A stretch of DNA of 64,000 bases from Nannobrachium achirus. Its lineage: Eukaryota > Chordata > Actinopteri > Myctophiformes > Myctophidae. The stretch is from the NCBI GenBank assembly GCA_963921795.1, contig OY997640.1, forward strand, positions 12,209,023 to 12,273,022. The letters run 5' to 3'. The notes under the pieces are model-generated. The model saw nothing but the letters and a program-made list of their open reading frames with translations. It made no database searches and was not told where the DNA came from. This document shows positions 45,001-56,713 of the stretch, in pieces (position 1 is the first letter of the stretch; the number at the start of each line of letters is the position of its first letter). A program made the translations under genes and the position numbers.

Positions 45001-45203
45001 TTTCCCGCGGTTCGCCTACCACCACTCTGGTAGCAGTCCCAAGAGTGCCATCTACTGGCCTGGAATGGTCAGGACATAAAAATGTCTCTCACCCCACCGC
45101 AGCGCGCCGCATCCAGTTGGGGTTAACGCGCGCCATTTCACGTGCGTCGATGCCGCGACGCGACGCTGCGCAGCCGTTCGCGTCCAGTGTGCGCTCCCCT
45201 TTA

Positions 45204-46430
45204 GACCTTGCATAGTTGTGATGTAAGAACAATGGAAACAGAAAGGTCATGTACATGCGCATGACAAGTGATTAGATAACTAGACAATAGTGTTCCTTCG
45301 AAACAATTGTGGGCTCGCTTCAAGCCAAAAAACAATGGCTATAAAAGTACAAAATGTCAAGATCGCATGCAGTGCTCTCTTTGACGTTACTGACAAAATC
45401 GGACGCTGCATGCATGATTTGAGGCATTTTGTTCCAAAAATGTGTTATGCAAACGTTGACCCGCTGGTGGCGCTATAACAGGCCAATGTGAGAAGGGTGG
45501 CATCTGTTCCTTGACCTAGTGGGAATGTGCTTGTGAAATCTCAAACACATCGCAGGTTGTGTTCATGATTTGAGGTGTTTTTGGCCACTTAATCGTTGCT
45601 TGCAGCTAGATTTATTATTATTAAAATGATTTAAAACAAAATGTGCACTTCATAGCCATGTTAGATAAAGGTCCTTAGATTGCTTAGGTTGTAACCTACA
45701 ACCGGGAAAAGTCTGGTTCTTTGCCACTTTCTGCTATAGTAATTAAAAGAATAGAAGATATGCAAGCTGTGGTATCTCGATAAGAGGAATACTGCCAGGG
45801 GTAGCCAGATAAGTCGCCCTCTTTCAAAGTCGCCCCCAAACTTGTTTCCCGTAGGGAAACGAGTCTGGGGTGACTTTGAAAGAGGGCCACTTTTCTGGTA
45901 TTCCTGCCAGGTAAGCACGCCACCAGGAGGAGGCCGAGAGAGTGGCATGAAGGCAGAGTAAAACCCAGAGGACCCCGCCCCCGCTTAGGCCGCGTCATCA
46001 AGGGCCGCTACGTTCCCACTTACCTTCTCAATCAACCTGAACTGACGACAGCTGTGTACAGTAGGTGCTGTGACAGCTGCGGCTAGGTGGGGCGGGGTAC
46101 AAATATCCTCTGTGAAAAGAAGAAGACTATTTCAGTTTGCCTTTACTGTGAACGTTTTATTTGACATTTGCACTGCTTCTTTTCACTCTGTATGCAATTC
46201 TGTGAATAAATGCGCCTTTTGGCTTGCACCTGCAACTGTGTTGTGTAATGGTTTGGTCCGGTTAAACCTGTATTTGCCACAAAGCTCACTTTGTGCAGCG
46301 CTGCAAACTGCGAAATGTTGAACTAGTGATTTAGAAGGAATAGAATCTGCCTCAGGTCTAAATGGGGTTGTAAAAGCACACGTACTGCTCTGGTGAAGCT
46401 CACAACTTATTTTTTTAGATATGTGTTTGG
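45204..46430. other. Repeats right of the Harbinger element; no gene recognised
   Basis: 45395-45620 is the second copy of the GCTGCAAGCAGCGAT-end repeat. Around 45800-45900 there is a short inverted pair (AGTCGCCCCCAAACTTGTTT / AAACGAGTCTGGGGTGACTT). No coding evidence. Confidence 0.5.
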
Positions 46431-46682
46431 GCTTGTTATGCCTTTATTAATAGGACAGTAGACTGACAGGAACTGAGGAGAGAGATTGGGAGTGCCGAGC
46501 AGCAAAGTTGTTCGGCATCAGGACTCGAACCAGCGACACACTGTCAGGCTACACTGAGCCTATGTGGTATGTCCCTAGACCGGTAGGTCAGCGTGTGCCC
46601 CAAAGATCACAACTTTAACACATCCATCTTGTCACTGTATGTCTGTATGTGTGCAACAGTGCTCAAGTAAAGCACATGATGT
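46430..46682 (-). repeat. tRNA-derived SINE-like repeat, second copy
   Basis: It matches 24320-24490, including the B-box-like GGTTCGAGTCC (minus strand), and extends into TTTATTAATAGGACAGTAGA, a sequence usual beside fish SINE copies. Confidence 0.6.
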
Positions 46683-46779
46683 TTAGATCAGAACAGACAT
46701 GTTAATTTAGAGTTGATACCTTGCCAATTTAAAATCAATTTACAGTTACACATAAGCACAGAAGAATGTTTCCACCATA

Positions 46780-46780
<1 letters not shown>

Positions 46781-46855
<75 letters not shown>

Positions 46856-46890
46856 CCTCAACCTGCAACTCTTTGTATCACACAGACACA

Positions 46891-46965
<75 letters not shown>
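46781..46965. repeat. CT then GT microsatellites
   Basis: CT array at about 46781-46852 and GT array at about 46897-46962. Confidence 0.95.
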
Positions 46966-46970
<5 letters not shown>

Positions 46971-47189
46971 CCACAGCTGGCTCTTGCCATGACAAACATT
47001 GGGGAGAGGAGATTGGGCAAAAAGAGTAACACAAGAATGTTTATTAGAGAACTCCTATCCACACTCACATCTATGCTGGACACCTCCACCATTATAAGAA
47101 CGCCCTCTCCATCCTCACCATCTCCCAATGTTTTATTGTTTTTATTTTTTTCAAATTTCCCAAAGAATTATTAAAAATACAGGTATAAA

Positions 47190-47440
47190 AATAAAAAATA
47201 TATCTGCAAGCAGCGATAACGTGGCCAAGCGGGGAAAAGCAGGAATGCCAAAAAGCAGCAAGGCCAAGGGGGGGGGGGGGGGGGGGGGACAGGAAAAGCA
47301 GGAAAAGTGTAAAAATAAATCAAAGAAAAATCTAGAAGCAGTGCTCTTCCGAGGTCACATCCTCCCCCCACACAACGCATGCACGTCCTGTTGCATGTTA
47401 AACTACATGGATTTACTATTATCCATTGGGTCATGGAGGG
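47190..47440. repeat. Piece of GCAAGCAGCGAT repeat with poly-G run
   Basis: TATCTGCAAGCAGCGATAAC resembles the start of the 38280 repeat. A G run lies at about 47270-47288. Confidence 0.6.
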
Positions 47441-47778
47441 GGGCCCAAACTAGCAGAAACAGCAGATCTACAAGCTCTCAACGCATTGCTATCCGAAAAG
47501 TTGGGAGGTGATATCACAGGTGACATCACCAGTGGCGAAAACTCAGGTCCCCAGGTACGGGGGTCCGATTTGGACCGGCCCAGCCCACAACGGCCCACTT
47601 CGGTCTCATTCGCGGCCGCCATAGGCGGCCGCCGAAAAATCGGATCGGGTCGGGTTGGATCGGCCGAAAATTCGGTTCGGTTTGGGTTTCTGTGTGCATT
47701 TCCAGGTCGGTTCTGGTGTGTAATAATGAGTTAGCACACAGCGCAGCATGTACATACGTGCACACTACACACAGACAG

Positions 47779-47779
<1 letters not shown>

Positions 47780-47842
<63 letters not shown>
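47780..47842. repeat. CA microsatellite
   Basis: About 30 CA units. Confidence 0.95.
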
Positions 47843-48023
47843 ACACACACACTACCAGGACAGTGTTAAACTTAATATCACCAACAGTGTGTGTTGGTCA
47901 GCCTCACACACCACAGACACATGACACATGTTCAAAACCAGACGGAAATAACTGACCACTGCATAACTCACATCAAGTTCAAATTCACACGCAAAGACCA
48001 TGCAGCCAAAACTAAAGCACTAT

Positions 48024-49046
48024 CATTGTAATAGGGCTGTCTTCGACACAGGATTTATGAAGTCGATTCGAGTCGCGGGGGTTAATCCGACGCGTCGACG
48101 AATCGTTTTATAGTCTACTTTGTGTAAAAAAAAAGAAAAAAAAGTGTTGCTTTAAACCACGTCAACATAATAGAATAATACATTAAGAGATGAATTGAAT
48201 ACACAGTGTTTTCGGTGATATCGGTGCGCGAGCACAAATGTTATCTGCATAGCAGTGTACAACCATAGAGTTATAACACACCGTTAAAACAAATAAAACA
48301 TCTCCGCTGTTTCAACTCTGCCCAGTCTCTCTGCAGCGTGCAGTAGAGATGAGACATTCGCGAACGATTCCGCTCTCTTAAATGAACGTTGGGATCCAGT
48401 CCGCAGTCGCGGGACACAGAGCACTGACAGAGTAATGAGTCAGTGTCGAGAACGGATTCATTTCAGAAAAGGATCATAAAAAGGTGGAGGCACAGCTCCC
48501 GCTTGAGCCAGAAGTGTGGACATGTCATGGACGCAAACACAGCGAAACACAATCATTCATCATGGATTACAACACTGGAACAATTAAGAAGCACTTTAAT
48601 TAGAAAATGTAACTTGTAGCCTACACTTGTGTATGTTAATTTGACTTTGAAGATTGTTTACTACTTCGTGGACACGCGTTTGTGCTGTGGCAGGTTATTT
48701 AATATGGGATTTTGACAGCGTGCTTCCTCCTCTTAACGGAACACTGTCCCGGCTCTGAATGTTTTAACGAAGCGGCGGTCTGAACCGTTCTGCCCGTTCC
48801 GTCTCACTTTCAACCCGACGCTGGTGCGAGACAATAAATAACTGTTCGCCAATTGCTACTTCTCATTGGAAGTATACATGACACCACACCAGTCCAGCAG
48901 TGCACCGCAGTACTGGCAGTATTAGGCTAACTGGTGATATAAAAAAATATATATTTTCGCTTCGACTCAAACAATTGGCGTCGATTCCCGGGGCTTAAAA
49001 CGATGCGTCGATTCGTCGATTTTTAGAAGACACCCCTACATTGTAA
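48024..49046. mobile_element. hAT-type element, 1.0 kb, perfect 8-bp duplication
   Basis: CATTGTAA lies at 48024-48031 and 49039-49046. The ends TAGGGCTGTCTTCGACAC and GAAGACACCCCTA are inverted, and inner CGACGAATCGTTTTA / AAAACGATGCGTCG also pair. No transposase reading frame was recognised, so it is a non-autonomous derivative. Confidence 0.85.
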
Positions 49047-49049
49047 CAC

Positions 49050-50700
49050 AACGCACACACCAACACAGTGCTGGCACTGTGCGTAAAGACGCACAGTGGA
49101 GAGCTGCTTAGACATGCCCAAGTGGTGCCCAACAAATTGACCAAAGGCACAATGCAATTAGAATAGAATAATAAACTACTTGTTTATATCCTACCTTATT
49201 GAATGAGCATTGAATGAGCATCCGTCGCATAGGTGATGATCATCATCATCACCTATTCCTTCTTGGGCCGCGGCCGTTCCAAAGTTGTTCCGGGCGGCCG
49301 AGCTTCTAGTAATAATAATGCACTGAATGCAATGTCTGATAGCTCCACTTCCCCGACAATAGGTGCTTGGCTGTGGGTAGTCCATCCGATTTAGACAGCA
49401 CTACTGGCCGGTAGCGACGCCTCCTCGTCCTCGCTGACAAAATAATTATTTTCAGTACAGTAGGCTGCTGCTGGGCTGCATCTGCCTCCAGATATTTTCG
49501 TTTTTTATCTCTTACTTTCTCCGCAATTTGCACGCACGGTTGAACCATAGAGTATATGGGGTTGAACACTGACTGGTCCCATCTTCTATTAACGTAAATC
49601 CCGACACCATTTTTTGAACGGGTTACGTTGACGTACGGAGCAAACCACTTGAGCAGGGGGAATGGAGTCTCTACCTAACCTCCCTCTACCAGTCACAATC
49701 ACTTCACCACCCCCCCTTAATAACAATGTATAATGGACCGGGCCGGCCCAGTTGTCTCTATTGCTCTATTAGGGCCGATGGGTGGTGAGACTGGTCACTG
49801 GTGACTGCGTGTCGGCCAGACCGGTTGTGCGCACATATCGTCCGCGTGGTCCTAGTGCCGGCCCCATTTGAGGCTTTTTTCCTCTCCTTTTTGGATTTCA
49901 GCGTCTCGGCAGCCCAACTGGTGGTCCGCGGCCCACGGGGGACAAAACGTACGTGTCCCCGGCCGTTTTTACGCCGCTGGACATCACCTATGTAAAAGTC
50001 CATATATGGGTATTCCCCAGAATCCCTTTTATGCCCATATATATAGTGAAAGTTACAGGTAAGCTGAATGCGATATGAAACGTAAGCTTACCATAATCAC
50101 AGTAATCCTTAATCATTTTCAATCATATTCAAGGGCTTTTGGAGAAATGAGACAGACACAGAGCCCTGCAGAGGGGAGGTGATTGTGTCAGACTCTGTGT
50201 CCAGCTGGCAGCTGATGCCAATAAGTAGTAACGGCCCCTTGTTAATGGATCAAAGGAAGGCAATTATGTTTCTCTGCACTGTCAACTAGCTGCTACAGAT
50301 GCATACTTTTCAAGCAGACTGGTTAATTGGTTCTTAACTTATTTAGTTTCAACTTTAAAAATGGCCAATGTTTTACCAGTTTTTATATAGTTTGTTGATT
50401 ATTTTTGATGCTGTAATGGTCTATTTTATTTTATTTTTTTAGGTATTAAACAGGTTTTAAAAGTCCTTAAATCGTGACTTCACTGCAAAATTTCAAAGGC
50501 CACACCAAAGGTCCGCTGCACAATGCTTGAGAAACACTGCACTAGTAGGCCTATATCTGAATTGTCGCTGGAGTAGCAGGAACGCCGCCGTCGCCACCCG
50601 CAATGTTGTGGCCCTCGGCTTGGTACCCTAGACATAATTCGGCCCTTGGCGAAGTGATAGAATGAATAGATTTTTTTTTTCTTAATGCCTTGCCAAAAGA
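49050..50700. other. No gene recognised; lone hAT end near 50790
   Basis: Short frames on both strands show no family motif. GATCGGATCGGG-type repeats at 50697-50785 end GGGGCATCCCTA, the end of a common fish hAT family, but its other end was not found here. Confidence 0.45.
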
Positions 50701-50919
50701 TCGGATCGGGAAAGATCGGGATCGAATCGGAAGCAAAAATATTTTATCGGGATCGGGAGCAAAAAAACGTGATCGGGGCATCCCTAGTATATATCACTGG
50801 CCAGATGGCCAAGACATGGCCCATATCTGTGTGGCTGGTTCAGATAGGGATGTCCATGTATGTGCATAAAATATATTGTATGTTGTGATGTCATTGGAAC
50901 CACTCTAACAGAATCCCTT

Positions 50920-51160
50920 TTATGCCCATATATGGAGATCCCTGATGTCATCAATATTAAGCCCATATCTAACAGGACTTCATATGGGAATGCCCATATA
51001 TGGAGGAAGAGAGCCCATATATGTGTGGCTGGTTCAGACAAGGATCTCCATGTGACCATGTATGGGCATAAAAGGGATGTAGGCCACTATACAGTGCATG
51101 AATCTCCATATATGGGTACCAGGGGTCTCCATATATGGGTAACTGGTCCGATATACATCA
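50920..51160. repeat. CCCATATATGGAGATCC units, second site
   Basis: CTTTTATGCCCATATATGGA, GATCCCTGATGTCATCAATA and TTAAGCCCATATCT match the array at 19864-20520, about 31 kb away. Inverted copies follow. Confidence 0.75.
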
Positions 51161-51482
51161 CTGGCCAGATGGCCAAGAATTGGCACAAGGTCGCATGTCG
51201 CCCTGAGTCGTCTTACTAGTTTATATCAGGTTCCACGTGTTGGTGGTGACATCACCGAGAACGCTGCTCCCTCATTGGCTAAAGGCCCTGCCTTTGTATT
51301 GTCAGGCAGAAACAGACAGCTGGAAACAGTCCACAACAAACACAGTAGCCTACTTGCTCGCTCTGCTGGCACAGATAATAAAAAGAAAGAATGGAGAAGA
51401 AAGGGTTAGGGTTAGGGGGGAGAAAGTGAAGGGTTAGGGTTTGGGTGAAATATCCCTTTAAACTGGTTGTTTGTTCTTCTAG

Positions 51483-51722
51483 GGTGATTCAGGCGGTCCT
51501 CTGATGTGTGAACAGGATGGGACTCATTACATCGCAGGTCTGGTGAGCTGGGGTCCTCAGTGTGTTCAGAGTGACAAGCCTGGTGTCTACACCAATGTCC
51601 ACAAATATGTGGCCTGGATTCATGAAAAAATGTCTAACGTTGATGTTGATTACTCTTATGATGATATCACTGATAATGTTGACGCTGATTACTCTTATTA
51701 TGATAATGTCACTTATTATTGA
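51483..51722 (+). pseudogene. Last exon of a trypsin-like serine protease (orphan)
   Basis: After the acceptor TTGTTCTTCTAG the frame reads [20 protein letters not shown], then [20 protein letters not shown] and [10 protein letters not shown]. This is the last exon of an S1-family protease: the active-site serine (GDSGGP), the S1-pocket SWG strand and the C-terminal helix. An unusual acidic, tyrosine-rich tail of about 29 residues ([15 protein letters not shown]...) follows before the stop. The exon is itself uninterrupted. No histidine (AAHC) or aspartate (DIAL) exon was recognised upstream. The DNA directly before it is MITE and tandem repeat, so it is either a cut-off remnant or the end of a gene with distant exons. 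Confidence 0.75.
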
Positions 51723-51891
51723 GCACATGTTGTAAGACAGGTTAAAGATTGTAAGACTGTTTGTAAGGCAAATTTAAATACCCACACCGGCCAAATCATG
51801 ATTTTTGAAAATATGTTTTGGGAGCTTTTCTCTGAAAATCGTATTTGTCACTCAGCATTGCATGGCCTTCATTGGCCCGCCCCTGTGATAG

Positions 51892-52231
51892 CAGGTTTGA
51901 CGGGAGAGTGTTGTTTGCAGGTCTTTCAGTCTGAGTGTATCAAAAAAGCAACTGGGTTAGCCGGAAGCTTGTGATTGGCTGCACGGAGGTACCGAAAGTC
52001 GGGGGGAAGGAGATACACCTAAACCTAACCCTAACCTCAGTAAAACTAACACTAGTGAATGCTAACCTGGTAAATGCTAACCTGCCGACGCTGGTGAATG
52101 CTAACCTGCCGACGCTGGTGAATGCTAACCTGGTGAATGTTAACCTGGTTGGACCAACGGTGCTTAACCCGGTTGCTTTTTGATACACTCGGACTGAAAG
52201 ACCTGCAAAAAACACTCTCCCCAGGTTTGAC
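51892..52231. mobile_element. Mutator-like MITE, 320 bp, 10-bp target duplication, telomere-like core
   Basis: CAGGTTTGAC at 51892-51901 is repeated exactly at 52222-52231. The ends are inverted for about 55 bp: GGGAGAGTGTTGTTTGCAGG and, on the minus strand, GGGAGAGTGTTTTTTGCAGG. The core has CCTAAACCTAACCCTAACC and a tandem GGTGAATGCTAACCTGCCGA unit. A 9-10 bp duplication points to Mutator-like elements. The core resembles those at 15209-15953 and 16500-17520. Confidence 0.82.
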
Positions 52232-52299
52232 ACACATTCATGATGTCATCCTGTCACAGCCAGGGACAGGCCAATCACGTCCAGAAAGAGCTTAGTCCC

Positions 52300-53800
52300 T
52301 TCCCATCTCACATGTTTATGCATGCATGAAGTCAGCCTCTGATTGGGCAAAATACCAGGAAGAAATCAGGATCAGGAAGTAAACGACACACAGAACCACA
52401 CTGTTTGCTGCTGTTATTTTTCAATAAGTTTGCACAGAACACAATTACATTTATTCTATCACTGCCGCCCTACATCGTACAATTATATCAAAACTAGGTT
52501 ACAATTTTTACAATGCAATTCCATTCATAACTTCATTCATTCAAGTCTAATGATAATAAACATAGCCCACATTAAAAAAGTAGGCTATAGGCCTATTCAA
52601 AATGTTGAGCCCTGATAAGGCATAATTAGTCTAATGTTGCAATTGGGGGTTCTAAATGTTGATAACAGGGCAGGGATGTGGTATATTAAATGAGGGTACG
52701 GGCAAAGTTTAGGATCCCATAAGTTCATTTGTTTTGTTTGTTTTTTTTTTCCTGGAGGCTGCCACCTTGTGGGTCAAAAGTGCTAGTCCAAAAACACAGA
52801 TACAATTACATCATAGAATCAACCCCTCCTCTTTTACCATTCACCCAACTCTGTGGGTGTGGCTAACAGTTCGTCCATGACCGTATGCAAACGCTTCATG
52901 ACCCTCTTTTGGGCCGTGATCCACCACATGAGAAACCCTGGTCAAATGTTAGGTGAATGGTGGATGGTTTTGACCTGCTCTACTGTATGTGTAAGAAAAC
53001 TATTTTGATCCGGCTTTATATCAATAAAATTGACTTGATTGACAATTTATGCAATGGAAACCCTTTTTTAATTATAGTATAGTTCCGCCTTTCTTACAAG
53101 GTAAACTTGTGAGGTTTTACTTGATCACTAATCAAACCAAAAACCAATGACTAGAGTCATTTTATTCCCCATCAGTGAAGAAAGAGTATGATGGGGGTCC
53201 CCCATGGGGGTCCCCCATCAGGTCAAAAGTGTCATTATCGCATTGTCTGAAAGTTCAGTATTCCAAGTTGACTTGAATAAAAGTGCCAAAGTACTGGCAT
53301 CAACATGTACAAAAAAGCAGCCTACCAAAATTAAAAGTAGGCTATACTCATTAGGCAGAATGCCTCATTTCACAAGTTCAAAATGTAAGCATACAGACAG
53401 ATAGAGTCAGACACAGTACAGTCAAAACAACACTCAGTCTAAAATGAACACACCATTAAAGTCATAGCGCTCTTGTTTCCATTGGGGTCCTATAGGTATT
53501 CAGTTCATCAACATATAGGCCTTCCATGATAAAGATAAAGATATCTTTTTAAAAATCCTTCTCACTCGTGGTAAAGTCCACAGTACACCACAACGAAAAC
53601 ACAGACATAATTGATGTGAACAGATCATTATAGCAATCTTTATCGAGCCCGGTGGGAATGAAGCTTAAAGTAGCATCAAAAACATTCATAAGGATGCTAG
53701 GGTTCAAGTGGTAAAAACAAAAGAAGAGAAAATAACTCCTATTAAATTAAACAAAGATGTGTCTCCCGCATGTGAAACTAACTAAACAATCAGCTAAAAC
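52300..53800. other. No gene recognised
   Basis: No family motif, tRNA-like box or clear element end was recognised. GGGGGTCCCCCATGGGGGTC near 53192 is a short palindromic run. Confidence 0.45.
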
Positions 53801-53822
53801 AGGACATGTCCAAAAACTCTCA

Positions 53823-53823
<1 letters not shown>

Positions 53824-53916
<93 letters not shown>

Positions 53917-54016
53917 GGCATCTTCTCGGCTGAGGAAAAACAACAAAATGTGACCATAAGAGATGAATAGTAACACACTGCTTTATTGAGCAAAAATAGC
54001 GCATGTGTGTGTGTGT

Positions 54017-54062
<46 letters not shown>
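53824..54062. repeat. CA and GT microsatellites flanking a 90-bp spacer
   Basis: CA array at about 53824-53912 and GT array at about 54004-54060. The right array runs into TTGTCTAGCTATACCTATGG and GGGGACAAA blocks, a common fish repeat tied to GT arrays. Confidence 0.9.
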
Positions 54063-54063
<1 letters not shown>

Positions 54064-55160
54064 TCTAGCTATACCTATGGGGACCAACCGCATGTTCACA
54101 CAGTCACGCGCAGGGGACGTCTGACACAGTGGGGACAAAATCGTAGGTCCCCATAGTTATTATCATTCAGGAAGATAGGGGAGAGGTTGCTGAAGTGTCT
54201 GGTTGTTTTTTTTAAGCAAGTCCCTCAATTCGCGTTTTCATGTCATATGACAGGTGTGTTAACACAGTGGGGACAGCCCCCATCAGACGATAGTTGGTAC
54301 TGCAGTTTGTGTGTGAGTGTGTGAGAGAATGGGAGAATGAGAGCTTCACACACTACTAGCCAATCACAGGTCAGATATTTGCATACAATGACGTTGGCTT
54401 CAAGTCAGCACATATGGTGGACTTTCTTTCAAGGACTTTCAAAGACCCTCTAAACTGGTAAGCAATGTGGTTATTAATATTATTTACGGTTGTGTCCGTA
54501 TATATACATGTAAAAAAAACACCGGGCTTGTAGAACAGCTATTTTTGCCGACATTTGGCGGCTGTAGCTCTGTATATATACATGTAAAAATAATAATATC
54601 ATAATAAATAATATACATTTGGCGGCTGTAGCTCGAGGGAATGTTTTAGAGTCTCGGGGTTTGCATTTTTGGTTTCAGCAGCTAATTTCCATTCCAATCA
54701 TATGCTGCATGTCAATAGAAACTACCTATTGAAGCTAAAAGAAGCCATGAAAAACAGCTTGTTACACCACAATTGACGGCCGTTAGCTTAGCGGCTAACG
54801 CCGTTAGCTTAGCGGCTAATGCTAGCGCTGCAGGCTAACAGAGGCAATGTATACACATCTGGAATAAAACGCGACCCAACTCTATTTTTGCTCTATCTAT
54901 CTATGATTGCCAAACATCTACAAGCTCACAGTGCGAGGCGGTTAAGTGTAGATTGTGTAACTTTAGTCAGAAGGATAATCTGACCCTGATAATATACCAC
55001 AAACACATGATGTTACAGTTAGCTAAGCTCGGGGAACCCATTTCAATAGGGCACGCATTCTGGTGTTGCGCACGTATATAGAAGCGCAAGCAACGTGTAC
55101 TAGACGAAAACGGTGCCCTATAGAACTGTGTATCAGTAGCCTACTGCACTACTCTGTTAC
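54063..55160. other. Repeat remnants; no gene recognised
   Basis: Half-hairpins of the AGATCTACAAGC family lie at about 54522-54545 and 54912-54938. A direct repeat of CATTTGGCGGCTGTAGCTC occurs at 54552 and 54617. A CCGTTAGCTTAGCGGCTAA direct repeat lies near 54780-54825. Confidence 0.5.
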
Positions 55161-55330
55161 AAGTAGAATTGATTGATTGATTGAAGACTTTATTAGAAGT
55201 TTGCATAGGAAAAGGTACAGTTTCATGACGGTACAGTTCACTGGTACAAGGTCTACTAAAAGGAGATCCATGAAAAGACTAAGCTTATTTCCACTGGAAA
55301 CCATTTAAGTATCTCATATAACATTGAATG
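55160..55330 (-). mobile_element. LINE 3' tail remnant
   Basis: Minus-strand sequence ending AATAAAGTCTTCAATCAATC is the usual 3' terminus of fish LINEs with ATTGATT-type tails. Only the tail is present. Confidence 0.45.
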
Positions 55331-55522
55331 ACAGACGAATAGAACACAGTACTATGCAGTAGATATGTAAATAAAATAAGAAGTATGTGAGCTATTCAAA
55401 TGTATGTTTTCTAGGCCTAAATCAAAATCTACAAAGCAATAACTAAAGTTTTGAAATAAATGTAGGCCTAGTGGAGTATAGGGTGACCATATTCTGAAAA
55501 CCCAAAAAGAGGACACACTACC

Positions 55523-55526
<4 letters not shown>

Positions 55527-55592
<66 letters not shown>

Positions 55593-55599
55593 AATTTTG

Positions 55600-55648
<49 letters not shown>
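55527..55648. repeat. Two AT microsatellites
   Basis: AT arrays at about 55527-55588 and 55600-55648 are separated by GCGCAATTTTGC, itself a near palindrome. Confidence 0.95.
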
Positions 55649-55649
<1 letters not shown>

Positions 55650-56240
55650 CAAAATATTTTGTTCCAGGGACCCCCAGAAGCAAAGATTAGATTTCAGTCT
55701 ATTCTGCATCTAGGTTAAGGCCACAGACCCTTTGGGAAACGAGTTTGGGTCGACTTTGTTTGGCCTTAAGCTAGATGCAGAAAAGACAAAAATCTAATCT
55801 TTACTTCTGGGGGTCCCTGGAACTAAATATTTTGCGATGGGGGTCCGTGGCCAAATACATATCATTCTGGGGGTCCTTGACATGACAGAGTTTGAAAAAC
55901 AATGATAGCAACATAAGTTTTTTCAGGAAAACTGTTAGGATTTAGAAGACATTTGTAGAATGTGCCTATCAGTGGTTAAGGACCCCCAAAATGTTGTTTT
56001 TGGCCGCGGACCCCCATCTCAAAATATTTTGTTCCACGGATGGACCCCTATTGCAAAATATTTTGTTCCAGGGACACCCAGAAGCAAAGATTAGATTTCG
56101 GTCTATTCTGCATCTAGCTTAAGGCCACAGACCCGTTGGGAAACGAGTTTGGGTTGACTTTGTTTTAGGTCGACCTTTCATGTATTCCCCTCAAGTAGTC
56201 CTGAGGTCCCCAGACCCCACTTTGGGAACCATTGCCATAT
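55650..56240. repeat. GGACCCCC-type hAT MITE pieces, inverted pairs
   Basis: CAGGGACCCCCAGAAGCAAA, CATCTAGNTTAAGGCCACAG and GGGTCCCTGGAACTAAATAT blocks recur in both orientations (55655-55745, 55740-55870, 55980-56150). They are relatives of the MITE at 30296-30560. Confidence 0.6.
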
Positions 56241-56266
56241 GGGGATAATGTTAGCCCGACTCCAAC

Positions 56267-56480
56267 AAGCTAAAAGCAATTGGTTTAAGCAATTGGTTTT
56301 CATTAGAGATGGTAGTCCTTGCATGGATGATTGTTACTGGTTATTCTTGTATGTTATTTGCAAATAACTTGAATACATTTGATTAGGTGGCAGATAATAA
56401 ACATGGGAACATCTGCAAGGAAACAAGTTTCTCCAGAGACCTCTTCAGGGTGTTTCCGCTTGTGATGCAAATAAGAGGTA
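56267..56480 (+). pseudogene. Duplicated, decayed promoter/first exon of the KMT5A-like gene
   Basis: From AAGCTAAAAGCAATTGG through GTTATTTGCAAATAACTTG and GGTGGCAGATAATAAACATG this copies 57618-57780. The first-exon copy reads MGTSARKQVSPET-like where the working copy reads MGRTARRRVSPET, then loses similarity after about 13 codons. It is a broken duplicate of the gene's start, with no later exons. Confidence 0.7.
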
Positions 56481-56713
56481 CAGACAAAAATTGCTGCCCC
56501 AAACCCTGTGGAATGCACACCCCAAATGCTCTCATTCCACAGTGTTTATTGATTTTATATTTGTTTTCTCATGCCACCCATGTAATATACATTTGAGTAT
56601 GTACTCATAGACTACCTGCATTGTTCACTTACAGAGTTAAGGGGGTCATTGCAAATAATACATTTGAGAACCACTACTAGTTGGACTCCTCCTGTTATGC
56701 TATAGCTATAGTG

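Larger units (their letters stand above)
32878..45203. mobile_element. PIF/Harbinger DNA transposon, about 12.3 kb, both genes present
   Basis: The left end AGGGGAACACACACTGGACG (from 32881) and the right end (to 45200), which reads AGGGGAGCGCACACTGGACG on the minus strand, are matching inverted ends. They are flanked by TAA (32878-32880) and TTA (45201-45203), in line with the TWA target of Harbinger elements apart from the middle base. Inside are the two expected genes, a MADF DNA-binding protein reading right and a DDE transposase reading left, converging and overlapping. The usual size is 3-6 kb. The excess comes from tandem repeats (33417-33840), hAT MITEs, partial inverted transposase copies and other repeats lodged mostly in the long transposase intron. 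Confidence 0.85.

Noticed and set aside
46688-47174. Frames rich in SLSLSL, VCVCVC and RERERE
   Set aside because: Pure translation of CT and GT microsatellites.
49306-49569. Frame MFNPIYSMVQPCVQIAEKVRDKKRK on the minus strand
   Set aside because: It looks transposon-like in composition, but no recognisable domain or element ends could be found.
53747-55709. Frames rich in CVCVCV and IYIYIY
   Set aside because: Translation of CA and AT arrays.
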